Both the position numbers and the translations under genes were made by a program. A stretch of 37,759 bases of DNA, from NCBI GenBank assembly GCA_964575185.1, contig CAZNPW010000029.1:1-37759 (forward strand), given 5' to 3'. The notes under the pieces were generated by a model, which saw only the letters and a program-made list of their open reading frames with translations, was not told the origin of the DNA and did no database searches. This document shows positions 23,105 through 30,349 of the stretch, in pieces (the stretch's first letter is position 1; each line of letters starts with the position of its first letter). This stretch comes from CAZNPW01 sp964575185 (GTDB lineage: Bacteria; Pseudomonadota; Alphaproteobacteria; Rhodobacterales; Rhodobacteraceae).

Positions 23105-24318
23105 TACCCCCGGGCGTCGGTCGCCGCGCCGACGAGCGCGTCGGCGATGACGTCGAGCTCTGCCCGCGTCAGGCGCGCGGGCAGGCGCAGGTCGCAGGCG
23201 CGCATCAGCATGGCGCGGGTCTGCGGCAGGTCGGGCTGGGGCAGGTCGGGCTGGGGCAGGTCGGGCTGGGGCGGCAGGAACCGCCAGTTCCAGAAGGCCC
23301 GCGCGTTGCCCTCGGACAGGCCGAAGACCTGCACCGACACGCCGCGCGCCCTGGCCGCGCGCTGGAAACCCAGCGCCTGGTCGTCTGTCCACCCGCCGGT
23401 CAGGTTGAACTGGATCGAGTCCGGGGCGCGGGTCTCCGGCGCGAGCGGGTCGGGGACGCGCAGCCAGGGGGTCGCGTTCAGCCGGGCGGCGACGTGGTCG
23501 TGGTTCACAAGGCCCTTCGCCGCGCGGTCCGCCACGAGCGGCAGCTGCGGGCGGATCACGGCGGCGGACAGGTTGTGCATCCGCATGTTGTAGAGGGGCA
23601 GGCGGTTCTGCCAGTGGCAGAAGCCGGTCTGCAGGCCCGGGTGCTTCTTCCAGTTCTGCTCGTAGGCGCCCGACATGATGACGGCCCGCGCCGCGATTTC
23701 GGGGTCGTCGGTGATGAGGATCCCGCCCTCGCCCGCGTTCACGAGCTTGTAGGACTGGAAGCTGAAGCAGCCGACGCGGCCGATGGTGCCGATCTTGCGG
23801 CCGTGCCAGAGGGTGCCGAGCGAATGGGCCGCGTCCTCGATGACCGGCACGCCGGCGGCGTCGGCCATCGCCATGATCGCGTCCATGTCGGAGGTGTGGC
23901 CGCGCATGTGGCTGATGAGGACCGCCGCCGCGCCGGGCAGTTTGGCCGCGAAGTCGGCCAGGTCGATGCGGTAGTTTGCGCCGACCTCGACCAGCACCGG
24001 CGTGCAGTCGGCGTGGACGACGGCGGAGGGGACGGCGGCGAAGGTGAAGGCGGGGATCAGCACGCGCCCGTCGCGCGGCAGGTCGAGCGCCTTCAGCGAC
24101 AGGAAAAGTGCGGCGGAACAGGAGGATACGGCGAGCGCGTAGCGCGACCCCATGAGGTCGGCGAACTCCTGCTCCAGGGCCGCCACGGGGGCGCCGTCCG
24201 AGGTGTAGCGGAACAGGTCGCCCGACAGCAGCAGCCGCTGGACCTCGGCCCAGGCGGCGGGCGGAATCGCCTCGGCGTCGTAGAGGTTCGGGGCGAGAAG
24301 CGGGCCGTCGGGTGCCAT
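23104..24318 (-). CDS. DegT/DnrJ/EryC1/StrS-family PLP enzyme
   Basis: A 404-residue fold-type I PLP protein. The Schiff-base lysine is Lys191 in CFSFQSYKLVNAGEGG. The cofactor-contacting Asp162 lies in VIEDAAHS, with SSCSAALFLSLKAL earlier for phosphate binding. Family members are mostly sugar aminotransferases and dehydratases, yet no sugar-nucleotide genes are nearby. It follows the gamma-glutamylation genes on the same strand, so the amino donor or acceptor may belong to that pathway; this is inference. Residues 351-365 are a perfect (QPDLP)x3 repeat near the C-terminus, encoded by a 15-bp tandem repeat, which ordinary members lack as far as I know. Its ribosome site lies inside alternative hairpins. 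Confidence 0.85.
   Translation of the reverse strand: MAPDGPLLAPNLYDAEAIPPAAWAEVQRLLLSGDLFRYTSDGAPVAALEQEFADLMGSRYALAVSSCSAALFLSLKALDLPRDGRVLIPAFTFAAVPSAVVHADCTPVLVEVGANYRIDLADFAAKLPGAAAVLISHMRGHTSDMDAIMAMADAAGVPVIEDAAHSLGTLWHGRKIGTIGRVGCFSFQSYKLVNAGEGGILITDDPEIAARAVIMSGAYEQNWKKHPGLQTGFCHWQNRLPLYNMRMHNLSAAVIRPQLPLVADRAAKGLVNHDHVAARLNATPWLRVPDPLAPETRAPDSIQFNLTGGWTDDQALGFQRAARARGVSVQVFGLSEGNARAFWNWRFLPPQPDLPQPDLPQPDLPQTRAMLMRACDLRLPARLTRAELDVIADALVGAATDARG
23224..23268. repeat. 15-bp tandem repeat x3 inside the DegT gene
   Basis: Three units of GGGCAGGTCGGGCTG (the first differing only in its leading base) lie back to back in frame. They encode QPDLP three times on the minus strand. The period is a multiple of three, so copy-number change would keep the frame. 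Confidence 0.92.
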
Positions 24319-24319
24319 G

Positions 24320-24347
24320 TTCAGGTTTCCTGAAGATGATATTCAGG
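24320..24347 (-). promoter_or_regulatory. Alternative-hairpin leader before the DegT gene
   Basis: On the minus strand three segments follow each other: CCTGAA (24347-24342), TTCAGG (24334-24329) and CCTGAA (24325-24320). The middle segment can pair with either neighbour, giving two mutually exclusive 6-bp hairpins with loops of 7 or 3 bases. The only Shine-Dalgarno-like AGGA overlaps the middle segment, and the ATG is 1 base past the third. This could modulate translation. Alternatively it is a triple half-site for a regulator. Confidence 0.45.
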
Positions 24348-24433
24348 GTTTCTTACAGAACACGGATAGCCTGCGCCAGTGACATGGCGATGAAATGGGC
24401 GACATCCGGCCGGTCGCGCGTGGAAGATTCTTC

Positions 24434-25711
24434 TCAGACCCCAAGCCGGTCGCGCATCGCGTACCAGGTCATCGCCAGCACGAGGAGCGGCCAGCGCAAG
24501 GCGGTGCCGCCGGGGAAGGACGGCAGCGGCAGGCCCGCCATCAGGTCGAAGCGGTCGGTCGTGGCCGTGACGGCCTCGGCCGCGATCCGGCCCGCGAGCG
24601 TGGCGGCGGCGATGCCGTGGCCCGAGCAGGAGCTGACCGACCAGAGGCCCGGCCCGAGCCGCTGGAAGGCGGGCATGCGGTTCATGGTGATCGACAGCGT
24701 GCCGCCCCAGGCGAAGTCGATGCGGGTATCGGCGAGCTGGGGGTAGATCTTCAGCATCGCCGGGCGGACCAGCGCGGGGATGTCGGGGAAGCGGTAGCCG
24801 TAGGATTCGCCGCCGCCGAAGAGCAGGCGGTTGTCCGGCGACAGGCGCCAGTAGTTGACGACGAACTTCGTGTCGGCCACCGCGACGGGTTCGGACAGGA
24901 CATCCTCCGGGCGGTCCAGGGGTTCGGTCGCGATGATGAAGTTGTTGATCGGCATGACTTTCTGCGCGACCCGCGGCTCCAGGCCGCCGAGGTAGCCGTT
25001 GCCCGCGAGGAGGATGTTTTCCGCGCGCACCTCTCCCTTCGCGGTGACCGCCGCGCCGGGGCGCAGGGCGGTGACCTCGGACCCTTCGTGGATCGTCACC
25101 CCCGCCGCGAGGCAGGCGCGGGCGAGCGTCAGGGCGTAGTTCAGCGGGTGGATGTGGCCCGCGCCGCGGTCGACCTCTCCGCCGGCGAAGGCGTCGGAGC
25201 CGATCAGGCGGCGGATGCCGGCGCGGTCGAGCGGTTCGACCTGCGCGTAGCCGTAGTCGCGGGCGAGGCGGTCGGCGTAGGCGCGGGCGCGGGTCGCGTC
25301 GGCGTCGGTGTAGCAGGCGTGGGCGATGCCGGGGCGCCAGTCGGCGGGGTCGTTCAGGGCGCGGACGAGGGCCTTGGCCTCCTCGGCCATGTCCCATAAG
25401 GCGCGCGCGCGGGCGCGGCCGACCATGCGTTCCAGATCGTCCTGGTCGCGCCGCTGGCCGCTGCCCACCTGCCCGCCGTTGCGGCCCGACGCGCCGAAGC
25501 CCACCCGCTGCGCCTCGAGCACGGTGACGCGGCGGCCCGCGCGGGCGAGGTGGAGCGCGGCGGACAGGCCCGCGTAGCCCGCGCCCACCACGCAGACATC
25601 GGCGGTCGCGGCCCCGGCGAGCGGCGGGAAGGGGGGGAGCGGCGTGGCGGTTGCCGCATACCACGACGGCGGGTAGGTGCCGTCGCGGTCGTTTCCGTGC
25701 AGGAGGTTCAT
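24434..25711 (-). CDS. FAD-dependent amine oxidase, PuuB-like (gamma-glutamylputrescine oxidase family)
   Basis: A 425-residue DAO-superfamily flavoenzyme. The Rossmann motif VCVVGAGYAGLSAALHLARAG is at about residues 39-59, followed by VTVLEAQRVGFGASGRNGGQ, the PuuB-type extension. Near the C-terminus IDFAWGGTLSITMNRMPAFQRLG...SSCSGHGIAAATLAGRIAAEA covers the substrate and FAD-binding end. The characterised relative PuuB oxidises gamma-glutamylputrescine to an aldehyde. ATG at 25711 overlaps the stop of the upstream glutamine-synthetase-like gene (ATGA), so they are coupled, which supports ligase-then-oxidase chemistry. The exact amine is not known. No PuuC-like aldehyde dehydrogenase follows. 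Confidence 0.88.
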   Translation of the reverse strand: MNLLHGNDRDGTYPPSWYAATATPLPPFPPLAGAATADVCVVGAGYAGLSAALHLARAGRRVTVLEAQRVGFGASGRNGGQVGSGQRRDQDDLERMVGRARARALWDMAEEAKALVRALNDPADWRPGIAHACYTDADATRARAYADRLARDYGYAQVEPLDRAGIRRLIGSDAFAGGEVDRGAGHIHPLNYALTLARACLAAGVTIHEGSEVTALRPGAAVTAKGEVRAENILLAGNGYLGGLEPRVAQKVMPINNFIIATEPLDRPEDVLSEPVAVADTKFVVNYWRLSPDNRLLFGGGESYGYRFPDIPALVRPAMLKIYPQLADTRIDFAWGGTLSITMNRMPAFQRLGPGLWSVSSCSGHGIAAATLAGRIAAEAVTATTDRFDLMAGLPLPSFPGGTALRWPLLVLAMTWYAMRDRLGV

Positions 25712-27063
25712 ACGTTCAGGAGCAGGTGCTCGCGCTCCCACGGGCTGATGACCTGGAGGAACTCCTTGTATTCGTTGCGCTTCACCGCGTCGTAGACGTT
25801 CGCGAACTCCAGCCCCAGGACCTCGCGCAGGGCCGCGTTCTCCTCCAGGAGGTCGAGCGCGTCGCCGAGGTTGTAGGGCAGGTCGGTCTCTGCCGCATAG
25901 GCGTCGCCGGTGCATTCGGGTTTCGGCGCGCGCGCCTCCTTGAGCCCGAGGTAGCCGCAGGCGAGCGAGGCGGCGAGGCCGAGGTAGGGGTTGCAGTCCA
26001 TGCCCGCGAGGCGGTTTTCCAGCCGCCGCGCATCCGGCCCGCTGATCGGCACGCGCAGGCCCGTGGTGCGGTTGTCGCGGCCCCATTCGAGGTTGATGGG
26101 GGCCGCGAAATCGGGGACGTAGCGGCGGTAGCTGTTGACGTAGGGAGCGAGCAGCGCGACGGCGGCGGGCAGGTGGTTCTGCATCCCGGCGATGAAGTGC
26201 AGGAAGGCCTCGGTCTCGGCCCCCTTGCGGTCGGAGAAGATGTTCTTGCCGGTCTTGAGGTCCACCACCGAATGGTGGATGTGCATGGCCGAGCCGGGTT
26301 CGCCCTCGATGGGCTTGGCCATGAAGGTGGCGAAGCAGTCGTGGCGGAGCGCGGCCTCGCGGATCAGGCGCTTGAAGAAGAAGATCTCGTCGGCGAGCCG
26401 CACGGGGTCGCCGTGGGCGAGGTTGATCTCCACCTGCCCGGCGCCGCCTTCCTGCAATATCCCATCGATTTCAAAGCCTTGTGCTTCGGCGAAGTCGTAG
26501 ATGTCGTCGATGACCTTCCCGTATTCGTCGACGGCGGACATCGAATAGGCCTGCTTGCCCGCCGCCCGGCGGCCCGACCGGCCCATCGGCGGGATGATCG
26601 GCATGTTCGGGTCGAGGTTGCGGGCGACGAGGAAGAACTCCATTTCCGGCGCGACGATGGGCTGCCAGCCCTCGGCCCCATACAGCTCTACCACACGTTT
26701 CAGCACGTTGCGCGGCGCGGTGGGCACCGGGCGGCCCTGCTGGTCCTCGGCGTCGTGGATCACCTGGAGCGTGACGTCCGCCGTCCAGGGCGCGGCGGTG
26801 GCGGTCGCGAAGTCGGGCACGAGGATCATGTCGGGTTCGGTGAAGGCGCCCGAGGGGTTGTCGGCCCATTCGCCGGTGATCGTCTGCAGGAAGATCGAGT
26901 TGGGCAGGAAGTAGCTGGTCTGCTTGGCGAATTTCGAGGCCGGCATGGCCTTGCCGCGGGCGACGCCGGCGATGTCGGCGATGATGCATTCGACCTCGTC
27001 GACGCGGCGGCCGCCGATGTATTCGCGGGCGGCCTCGGGCAGGCGTTCGGTCCATTTGGACAT
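25708..27063 (-). CDS. Glutamine synthetase-family ligase, PuuA-like (copy 1)
   Basis: A 451-residue glutamine-synthetase-fold enzyme of the gamma-glutamylpolyamine/PuuA branch, which joins glutamate to an amine with ATP. Seen: the beta-grasp N-domain (ECIIADIAGVARGKAMPASKF), the catalytic-domain Glu motif APEMEFFLVAR, GAGQVEINLAHGDP, GSAMHIHHSVVD and the ATP/substrate Arg segment NLEWGRDNRTTGLRVP. It lacks the adenylylation-loop tyrosine context of true GlnA. Starts at ATG 27063. It sits 15 bases downstream of the amidotransferase gene and is coupled by ATGA overlap to the PuuB-like gene. Confidence 0.9.
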   Translation of the reverse strand: MSKWTERLPEAAREYIGGRRVDEVECIIADIAGVARGKAMPASKFAKQTSYFLPNSIFLQTITGEWADNPSGAFTEPDMILVPDFATATAAPWTADVTLQVIHDAEDQQGRPVPTAPRNVLKRVVELYGAEGWQPIVAPEMEFFLVARNLDPNMPIIPPMGRSGRRAAGKQAYSMSAVDEYGKVIDDIYDFAEAQGFEIDGILQEGGAGQVEINLAHGDPVRLADEIFFFKRLIREAALRHDCFATFMAKPIEGEPGSAMHIHHSVVDLKTGKNIFSDRKGAETEAFLHFIAGMQNHLPAAVALLAPYVNSYRRYVPDFAAPINLEWGRDNRTTGLRVPISGPDARRLENRLAGMDCNPYLGLAASLACGYLGLKEARAPKPECTGDAYAAETDLPYNLGDALDLLEENAALREVLGLEFANVYDAVKRNEYKEFLQVISPWEREHLLLNV

Positions 27064-27078
27064 GATTTTCTCGTGTTT

Positions 27079-27768
27079 TCAGGCCGCTGCGGGGCGGGCC
27101 TTGTGGAAGAAGTCGGCGATGCGGCCGGCGACGGCGGCCTGGTCGAGCGGCTGGCCGAGCTTTGCCCGCGCCGCGTCCATCAGCACGTCGGGGACGAGGC
27201 CGGGGCCGCGGGTGCGCATCAGGCCGTCGACGAAGTCGGGGGTGAACTCGGGGTGGGCCTGCACGGTCAGCATCCGGTCGCCGTAGACGAGCGCCGCGTT
27301 CACGCAGACGGCATTCGAGGCGAGGATCTCGGCCGCTTGCGGCTTTTTCACCACCTGGTCGCGGTGCCAGGCGTTGAGCGTCAGCATCTTTCCTTCGAAA
27401 TCATAGGCCTGCGGGCCGACGGCCCAGCCGCCGGGGTAGCGTTCGACGGTGCCGCCCATGGCCTGGGCGATGATCTGGTGGCCGAAGCAGATGCCCACCA
27501 TCGGCACCTGCGCGGCCCAGGCGGCGCGGATGAAGGCCTCGAGCGGCTTGATGAAGGGGTGGTCCTCGTAGGTGCCGTGGCGGCTGCCGGTGATGAGCCA
27601 GCCCTCGGCATCCGTGACGTTTTCCGGGAAATCCATCGTCTCGACATGCCAGGTGCGGAAGGTCAGGCCGCGGCCTGCGAGGAGTTTCGCGAACATGTCG
27701 GGGTAGTCGCCGTTGTCGCGGCGGAGCGCGTCGGGGGCCTGGCCGGTCTGCAGGATTCCGATCTTCAT
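27079..27768 (-). CDS. Class I glutamine amidotransferase-like hydrolase
   Basis: A 229-residue stand-alone class I GATase domain with the full triad: nucleophile Cys94 in VGICFGHQI, and His172 and Glu174 in VQAHPEF. In the Puu pathway a class I GATase-fold protein (PuuD) hydrolyses gamma-glutamyl-GABA. This protein lies between two PuuA-like ligases, so the same hydrolytic role is the best guess, although its sequence is closer to the GuaA-type GATase than to PuuD. ATG at 27768. Three 11-base repeats, each with a purine-rich GGAAGA or GGGAGA, precede the start and supply the ribosome site. Confidence 0.82.
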   Translation of the reverse strand: MKIGILQTGQAPDALRRDNGDYPDMFAKLLAGRGLTFRTWHVETMDFPENVTDAEGWLITGSRHGTYEDHPFIKPLEAFIRAAWAAQVPMVGICFGHQIIAQAMGGTVERYPGGWAVGPQAYDFEGKMLTLNAWHRDQVVKKPQAAEILASNAVCVNAALVYGDRMLTVQAHPEFTPDFVDGLMRTRGPGLVPDVLMDAARAKLGQPLDQAAVAGRIADFFHKARPAAA

Positions 27769-27769
27769 G

Positions 27770-27802
27770 GCGTCTCCCTCGCGTCTTCCATGCGTCTTCC
27801 GA
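27770..27802. repeat. Three 11-bp tandem repeats at the amidotransferase ribosome site
   Basis: Plus-strand units GCGTCTCCCTC (27770-27780), GCGTCTTCCAT (27781-27791) and GCGTCTTCCGA (27792-27802). On the minus strand each offers GGGAGA or GGAAGA, so the leader has three serial Shine-Dalgarno-like sites ending just before the ATG. Confidence 0.75.
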
Positions 27803-27834
27803 ACGTATGGCAGAGGTATTCCGTTTTAACCATT

Positions 27835-29175
27835 TCACACCGTGTCGAGGTAGAGCTCGACCCGCTCCGCCTCGCTGAGTTCGGCGATGTAGTGCAGCTC
27901 CTGCCGCTTGGTCTGCACCAGGTTGCGGATCAGTTCGGGGTGCAGGAAGCGCGGCACGATCTGCGAGGTCTCGAAGGCGTCGATGGCGGCGGCCCAGCCG
28001 TCGGGGATCTGCGGCAGGCCGGTTTCGGCGTAGGCGTTGCCGACGACGGGGGGCGGCGGTTCCAGCCCGCGGTCGATGCCGTCGAGCGCCGAGCCGAGGA
28101 TCGCGGCGAGCAGCAGGTAGGGGTTCACGTCGCCGCCCGCGACGCGGTGTTCGATGCGCCGCGCGGCGGGATTGCCCGCGGGGATGCGGATCGCGGCGGT
28201 GCGGTTCTCGTAGCCCCAGCAGATGGCGGTGGGCGCGTGCTTGCCGGGGACCAGGCGTTCGTAGCTGTTCTGGTGCGGCGCGAAGATGAGCGCCAGGTCG
28301 TGCATCGCCGACAGGCAGCCCGCGACCGCCTGCTTCAGCGTGGCGGTGCCCTTGGGGCCGCCCGAGTCGAAGATGTTGTCGCCGTGGTCGTCGAGCACGC
28401 TGAAATGGGTGTGCAGGCCCGAGCCGGAGTATTCCGGGTAGGGCTTGGCCATGAAGCTGGCCGCGAAGCCGTGGCGGCGGGCGAGGCCCTTGACCAGCAT
28501 CTTGAAGAGCCAGGCGTCGTCGGCCGCCCGCAGCGCGTCGTCGCAGTGCATGAGGTTGACCTCGAACTGGCCGAGGCCGGTTTCGGAGGTGGTGGTGTCG
28601 GCCGGGATGTCCATCGCCTCGCAGGCGTCGTAGAGGTCGGTGAAGAAGGTGTCGAAGGCGTCGAGCGCGCGGATCGACAGCGTCTCGGCCGCCTTGCGGC
28701 GCTTGCCCGAGCGGGGGGAGGCGGGAACCTGCATGGTCTTGCCCGAGTCGTCGATCAGGAAGAACTCGAGCTCCATCGCGCAGACGGGGGTCAGGCCGCG
28801 GGCCTTGTAGCGGTCGATCACGGCGCGCAGCGCGTGGCGGGGGTCGCCTTCGTAGGGCGTGCCGTTTTCGCGGAACATCCAGATCGGCAGCAGCGCCGTC
28901 GGCGCCTCGAGCCAGGGCATCGGCATGAAGCCGCGTTCGGTCGGGCGCAGGACGCCGTCCTGGTCGCCCTGTTCGAAGACGAGCGGGCTGTCGTCGATGT
29001 CCTCGCCCCAGATGTCGAGGTTCAGGACCGAGAAGGGGAAGCGCGTGCCGTCCTTCACGACCTTTTCGGCGAAGCGGGCGGGGATGCGCTTGCCCCGCGC
29101 CTGGCCGTTCAGGTCGGCCGCCGCGACGCGGATCGTGCGGACGTCGGGGTGTTTCCTGAGCCAGTCTTTCATCAT
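27835..29175 (-). CDS. Glutamine synthetase-family ligase, PuuA-like (copy 2)
   Basis: A 446-residue paralogue of the other ligase in the cluster, well diverged from it. Seen: TIRVAAADLNGQARGKRIPARFAEK in the N-domain, AMELEFFLID, GLGQFEVNLMHCDD, GSGLHTHFSVLD and AICWGYENRTAAIRIPAGNPAARRIEHRVAGGDVNPYL. Together the two may act on different amines or form a hetero-oligomer; neither can be decided here. Two adjacent ATGs (29175 and 29172) are possible starts. The 153-base upstream gap holds a perfect ATTTGATCAAAT palindrome (29310-29321) and a GGACCA/TGGTCC hairpin, so this is the likely head of its own transcript. Confidence 0.9.
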   Translation of the reverse strand: MMKDWLRKHPDVRTIRVAAADLNGQARGKRIPARFAEKVVKDGTRFPFSVLNLDIWGEDIDDSPLVFEQGDQDGVLRPTERGFMPMPWLEAPTALLPIWMFRENGTPYEGDPRHALRAVIDRYKARGLTPVCAMELEFFLIDDSGKTMQVPASPRSGKRRKAAETLSIRALDAFDTFFTDLYDACEAMDIPADTTTSETGLGQFEVNLMHCDDALRAADDAWLFKMLVKGLARRHGFAASFMAKPYPEYSGSGLHTHFSVLDDHGDNIFDSGGPKGTATLKQAVAGCLSAMHDLALIFAPHQNSYERLVPGKHAPTAICWGYENRTAAIRIPAGNPAARRIEHRVAGGDVNPYLLLAAILGSALDGIDRGLEPPPPVVGNAYAETGLPQIPDGWAAAIDAFETSQIVPRFLHPELIRNLVQTKRQELHYIAELSEAERVELYLDTV

Positions 29176-29309
29176 GCGGCCTGTCGTCCGGGCCGCCGAT
29201 ACGCGCGAAGGCGCAAACGGACCATGCCCTTGGTCCTTCCTGTCATGTCACCAGACCCGCCGTCCCGATGACGGCCCGCAGTGCGCGGCTGCGACGTGGC
29301 CGTCGCCGG

Positions 29310-29321
29310 ATTTGATCAAAT
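29310..29321. promoter_or_regulatory. Perfect 12-bp palindrome upstream of the gamma-glutamylation genes
   Basis: ATTTGATCAAAT is exactly self-complementary and lies in an AT-rich island 8 bases past the permease stop and about 135 bases upstream of the first PuuA-like gene. It is a typical operator by shape. The binding protein is not encoded in the window. Confidence 0.5.
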
Positions 29322-29328
29322 TGTCATA

Positions 29329-30162
29329 CTACCGCAGGGCCACCGGGCGCAAGCGGATTTTCGCGCCGGTGTTCGACGGCAGGTGGCGGTTCAGCCGACG
29401 GTTCACGCGGCCGAAGGCCCAGATGAGGATCAGCGTCAGGCAGATGAAGTAGAAGCCGACGATGGGGTAGGGGATGAACGGGTTGAAGGTCTTGTCGGCG
29501 AAGTAGTTGGCGTAATAGAGCGCGTCGCCGCGCTGCTGGAAGGCCGGGAAGGCCGAGAAGAACACGAGCGTGGTGGCGTGGAAGAGGAAGATCGCCTCGT
29601 TGGTGTAGGCGGGCCAGGCGAGCCGCAGCATGGTCGGCCAGAGGATGCGGCGGAAGCGCGTCCAGCCGGTCAGCCCGTAGGCGTCGGCGGCCTCGATGTC
29701 GCCCTTCGGCACCGATTGCAGCGCGCCGTGGAAGATCTCGGCCGAATAGGCGGCGGTGTTGAGGAACAGGACGAGAAGCGCCCCGGCCCAGGCGCGGGTG
29801 GTCCAGTCGGTCTCGATGGTGAAGCCCATGACGGGGATGCCGGCGCGGGGCAGCATCACCAGGAGTTCGTAGAAGAAGAAGAACTGGATGAAGAGCGGGC
29901 TGCCGCGGAAGACGAAGATGAACCACTCGGCGGGCTTGCGCAGCACCGCGTAGCGGCTGGCCTTGGCGAGCGCGAGCGCGGTGGCGAGGAAGAAGCCGAA
30001 GAACAGCGCCAGCACGCCGAAGTAGACGTTCCAGATCAGCCCGGAGCCGATCAGCGTGAATTGCTGGCAGAGCGTGTAGTCCTCGCGCGGGAGGAGGCGC
30101 TCGCCGTAGCCGATGGAGCGGAAGGCGTAGGCCTGGATCGTCTCCCAGCAGGTCGGCGTCAT
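29329..30162 (-). CDS. Polar amino-acid ABC transporter permease (HisM/ArtM-like)
   Basis: A 277-residue inner-membrane permease of the His/Glu/Gln/Arg/opine family. Several hydrophobic helices are evident (LIWNVYFGVLALFFGFFLATALALA, FIFVFRGSPLFIQFFFFYELLVM, WAGALLVLFLNTAAYSAEIF, PIVGFYFICLTLILIWAFG). The EAA loop that docks the ATPase reads EAADAYGLTGWTRFRRILWP. The FRGSPLFIQ and NTAAYSAEI motifs are diagnostic. It is the last gene of the transporter group, 187 bases after its partner permease; a repeat element fills that gap. Confidence 0.93.
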   Translation of the reverse strand: MTPTCWETIQAYAFRSIGYGERLLPREDYTLCQQFTLIGSGLIWNVYFGVLALFFGFFLATALALAKASRYAVLRKPAEWFIFVFRGSPLFIQFFFFYELLVMLPRAGIPVMGFTIETDWTTRAWAGALLVLFLNTAAYSAEIFHGALQSVPKGDIEAADAYGLTGWTRFRRILWPTMLRLAWPAYTNEAIFLFHATTLVFFSAFPAFQQRGDALYYANYFADKTFNPFIPYPIVGFYFICLTLILIWAFGRVNRRLNRHLPSNTGAKIRLRPVALR

Positions 30163-30204
30163 TCCCGTACCCCGATGCCATGGCCTGCGGAAGCCCTCAC
30201 CCGC

Positions 30205-30324
30205 CGGGGCAATGCCCCGACCCCCTTTCCCGCGGAAGAGGGGAGGTGCCCGCAGGGCAGGCGCGGCGCGTGCGGTCGGGCGCTGCGGGTGTCGCGTGCG
30301 CCCCCCTCTCCCCGGGGAGAGGGG
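30205..30324. repeat. REP-like extragenic palindrome cluster between permease genes
   Basis: CGGGGC/GCCCCG hairpin at 30205-30219, and a perfect 22-bp palindrome made of CCCCTCTCCCC (30303-30313) and GGGGAGAGGGG (30314-30324). The flanks are the CCCTCACCC and GGGGGAGAGGGCG text typical of dispersed extragenic repeats in GC-rich Proteobacteria. It occupies most of 30163-30349, which has no gene. Confidence 0.75.
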
Positions 30325-30349
30325 TCGGGGGAGAGGGCGTGCCGGCGGG

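Noticed and set aside
23104..24318. Sugar aminotransferase of a nucleotide-sugar pathway
   Set aside because: The family fits, but no sugar-nucleotide, glycosyltransferase or O-antigen gene is in the window, so the specific role is left open.
27835..29175. Housekeeping glutamine synthetase GlnA
   Set aside because: No GlnA adenylylation-site context, no glnB neighbour, and a second paralogue plus an amine oxidase alongside point to the gamma-glutamylamine ligase branch.
25651..29271. 1,206-codon open frame on the plus strand
   Set aside because: It lies opposite two glutamine-synthetase-like genes, the amidotransferase gene and the end of the oxidase gene. Its Val/Ala/Asp/His-rich composition is the usual antisense shadow in GC-rich DNA, with no domain.
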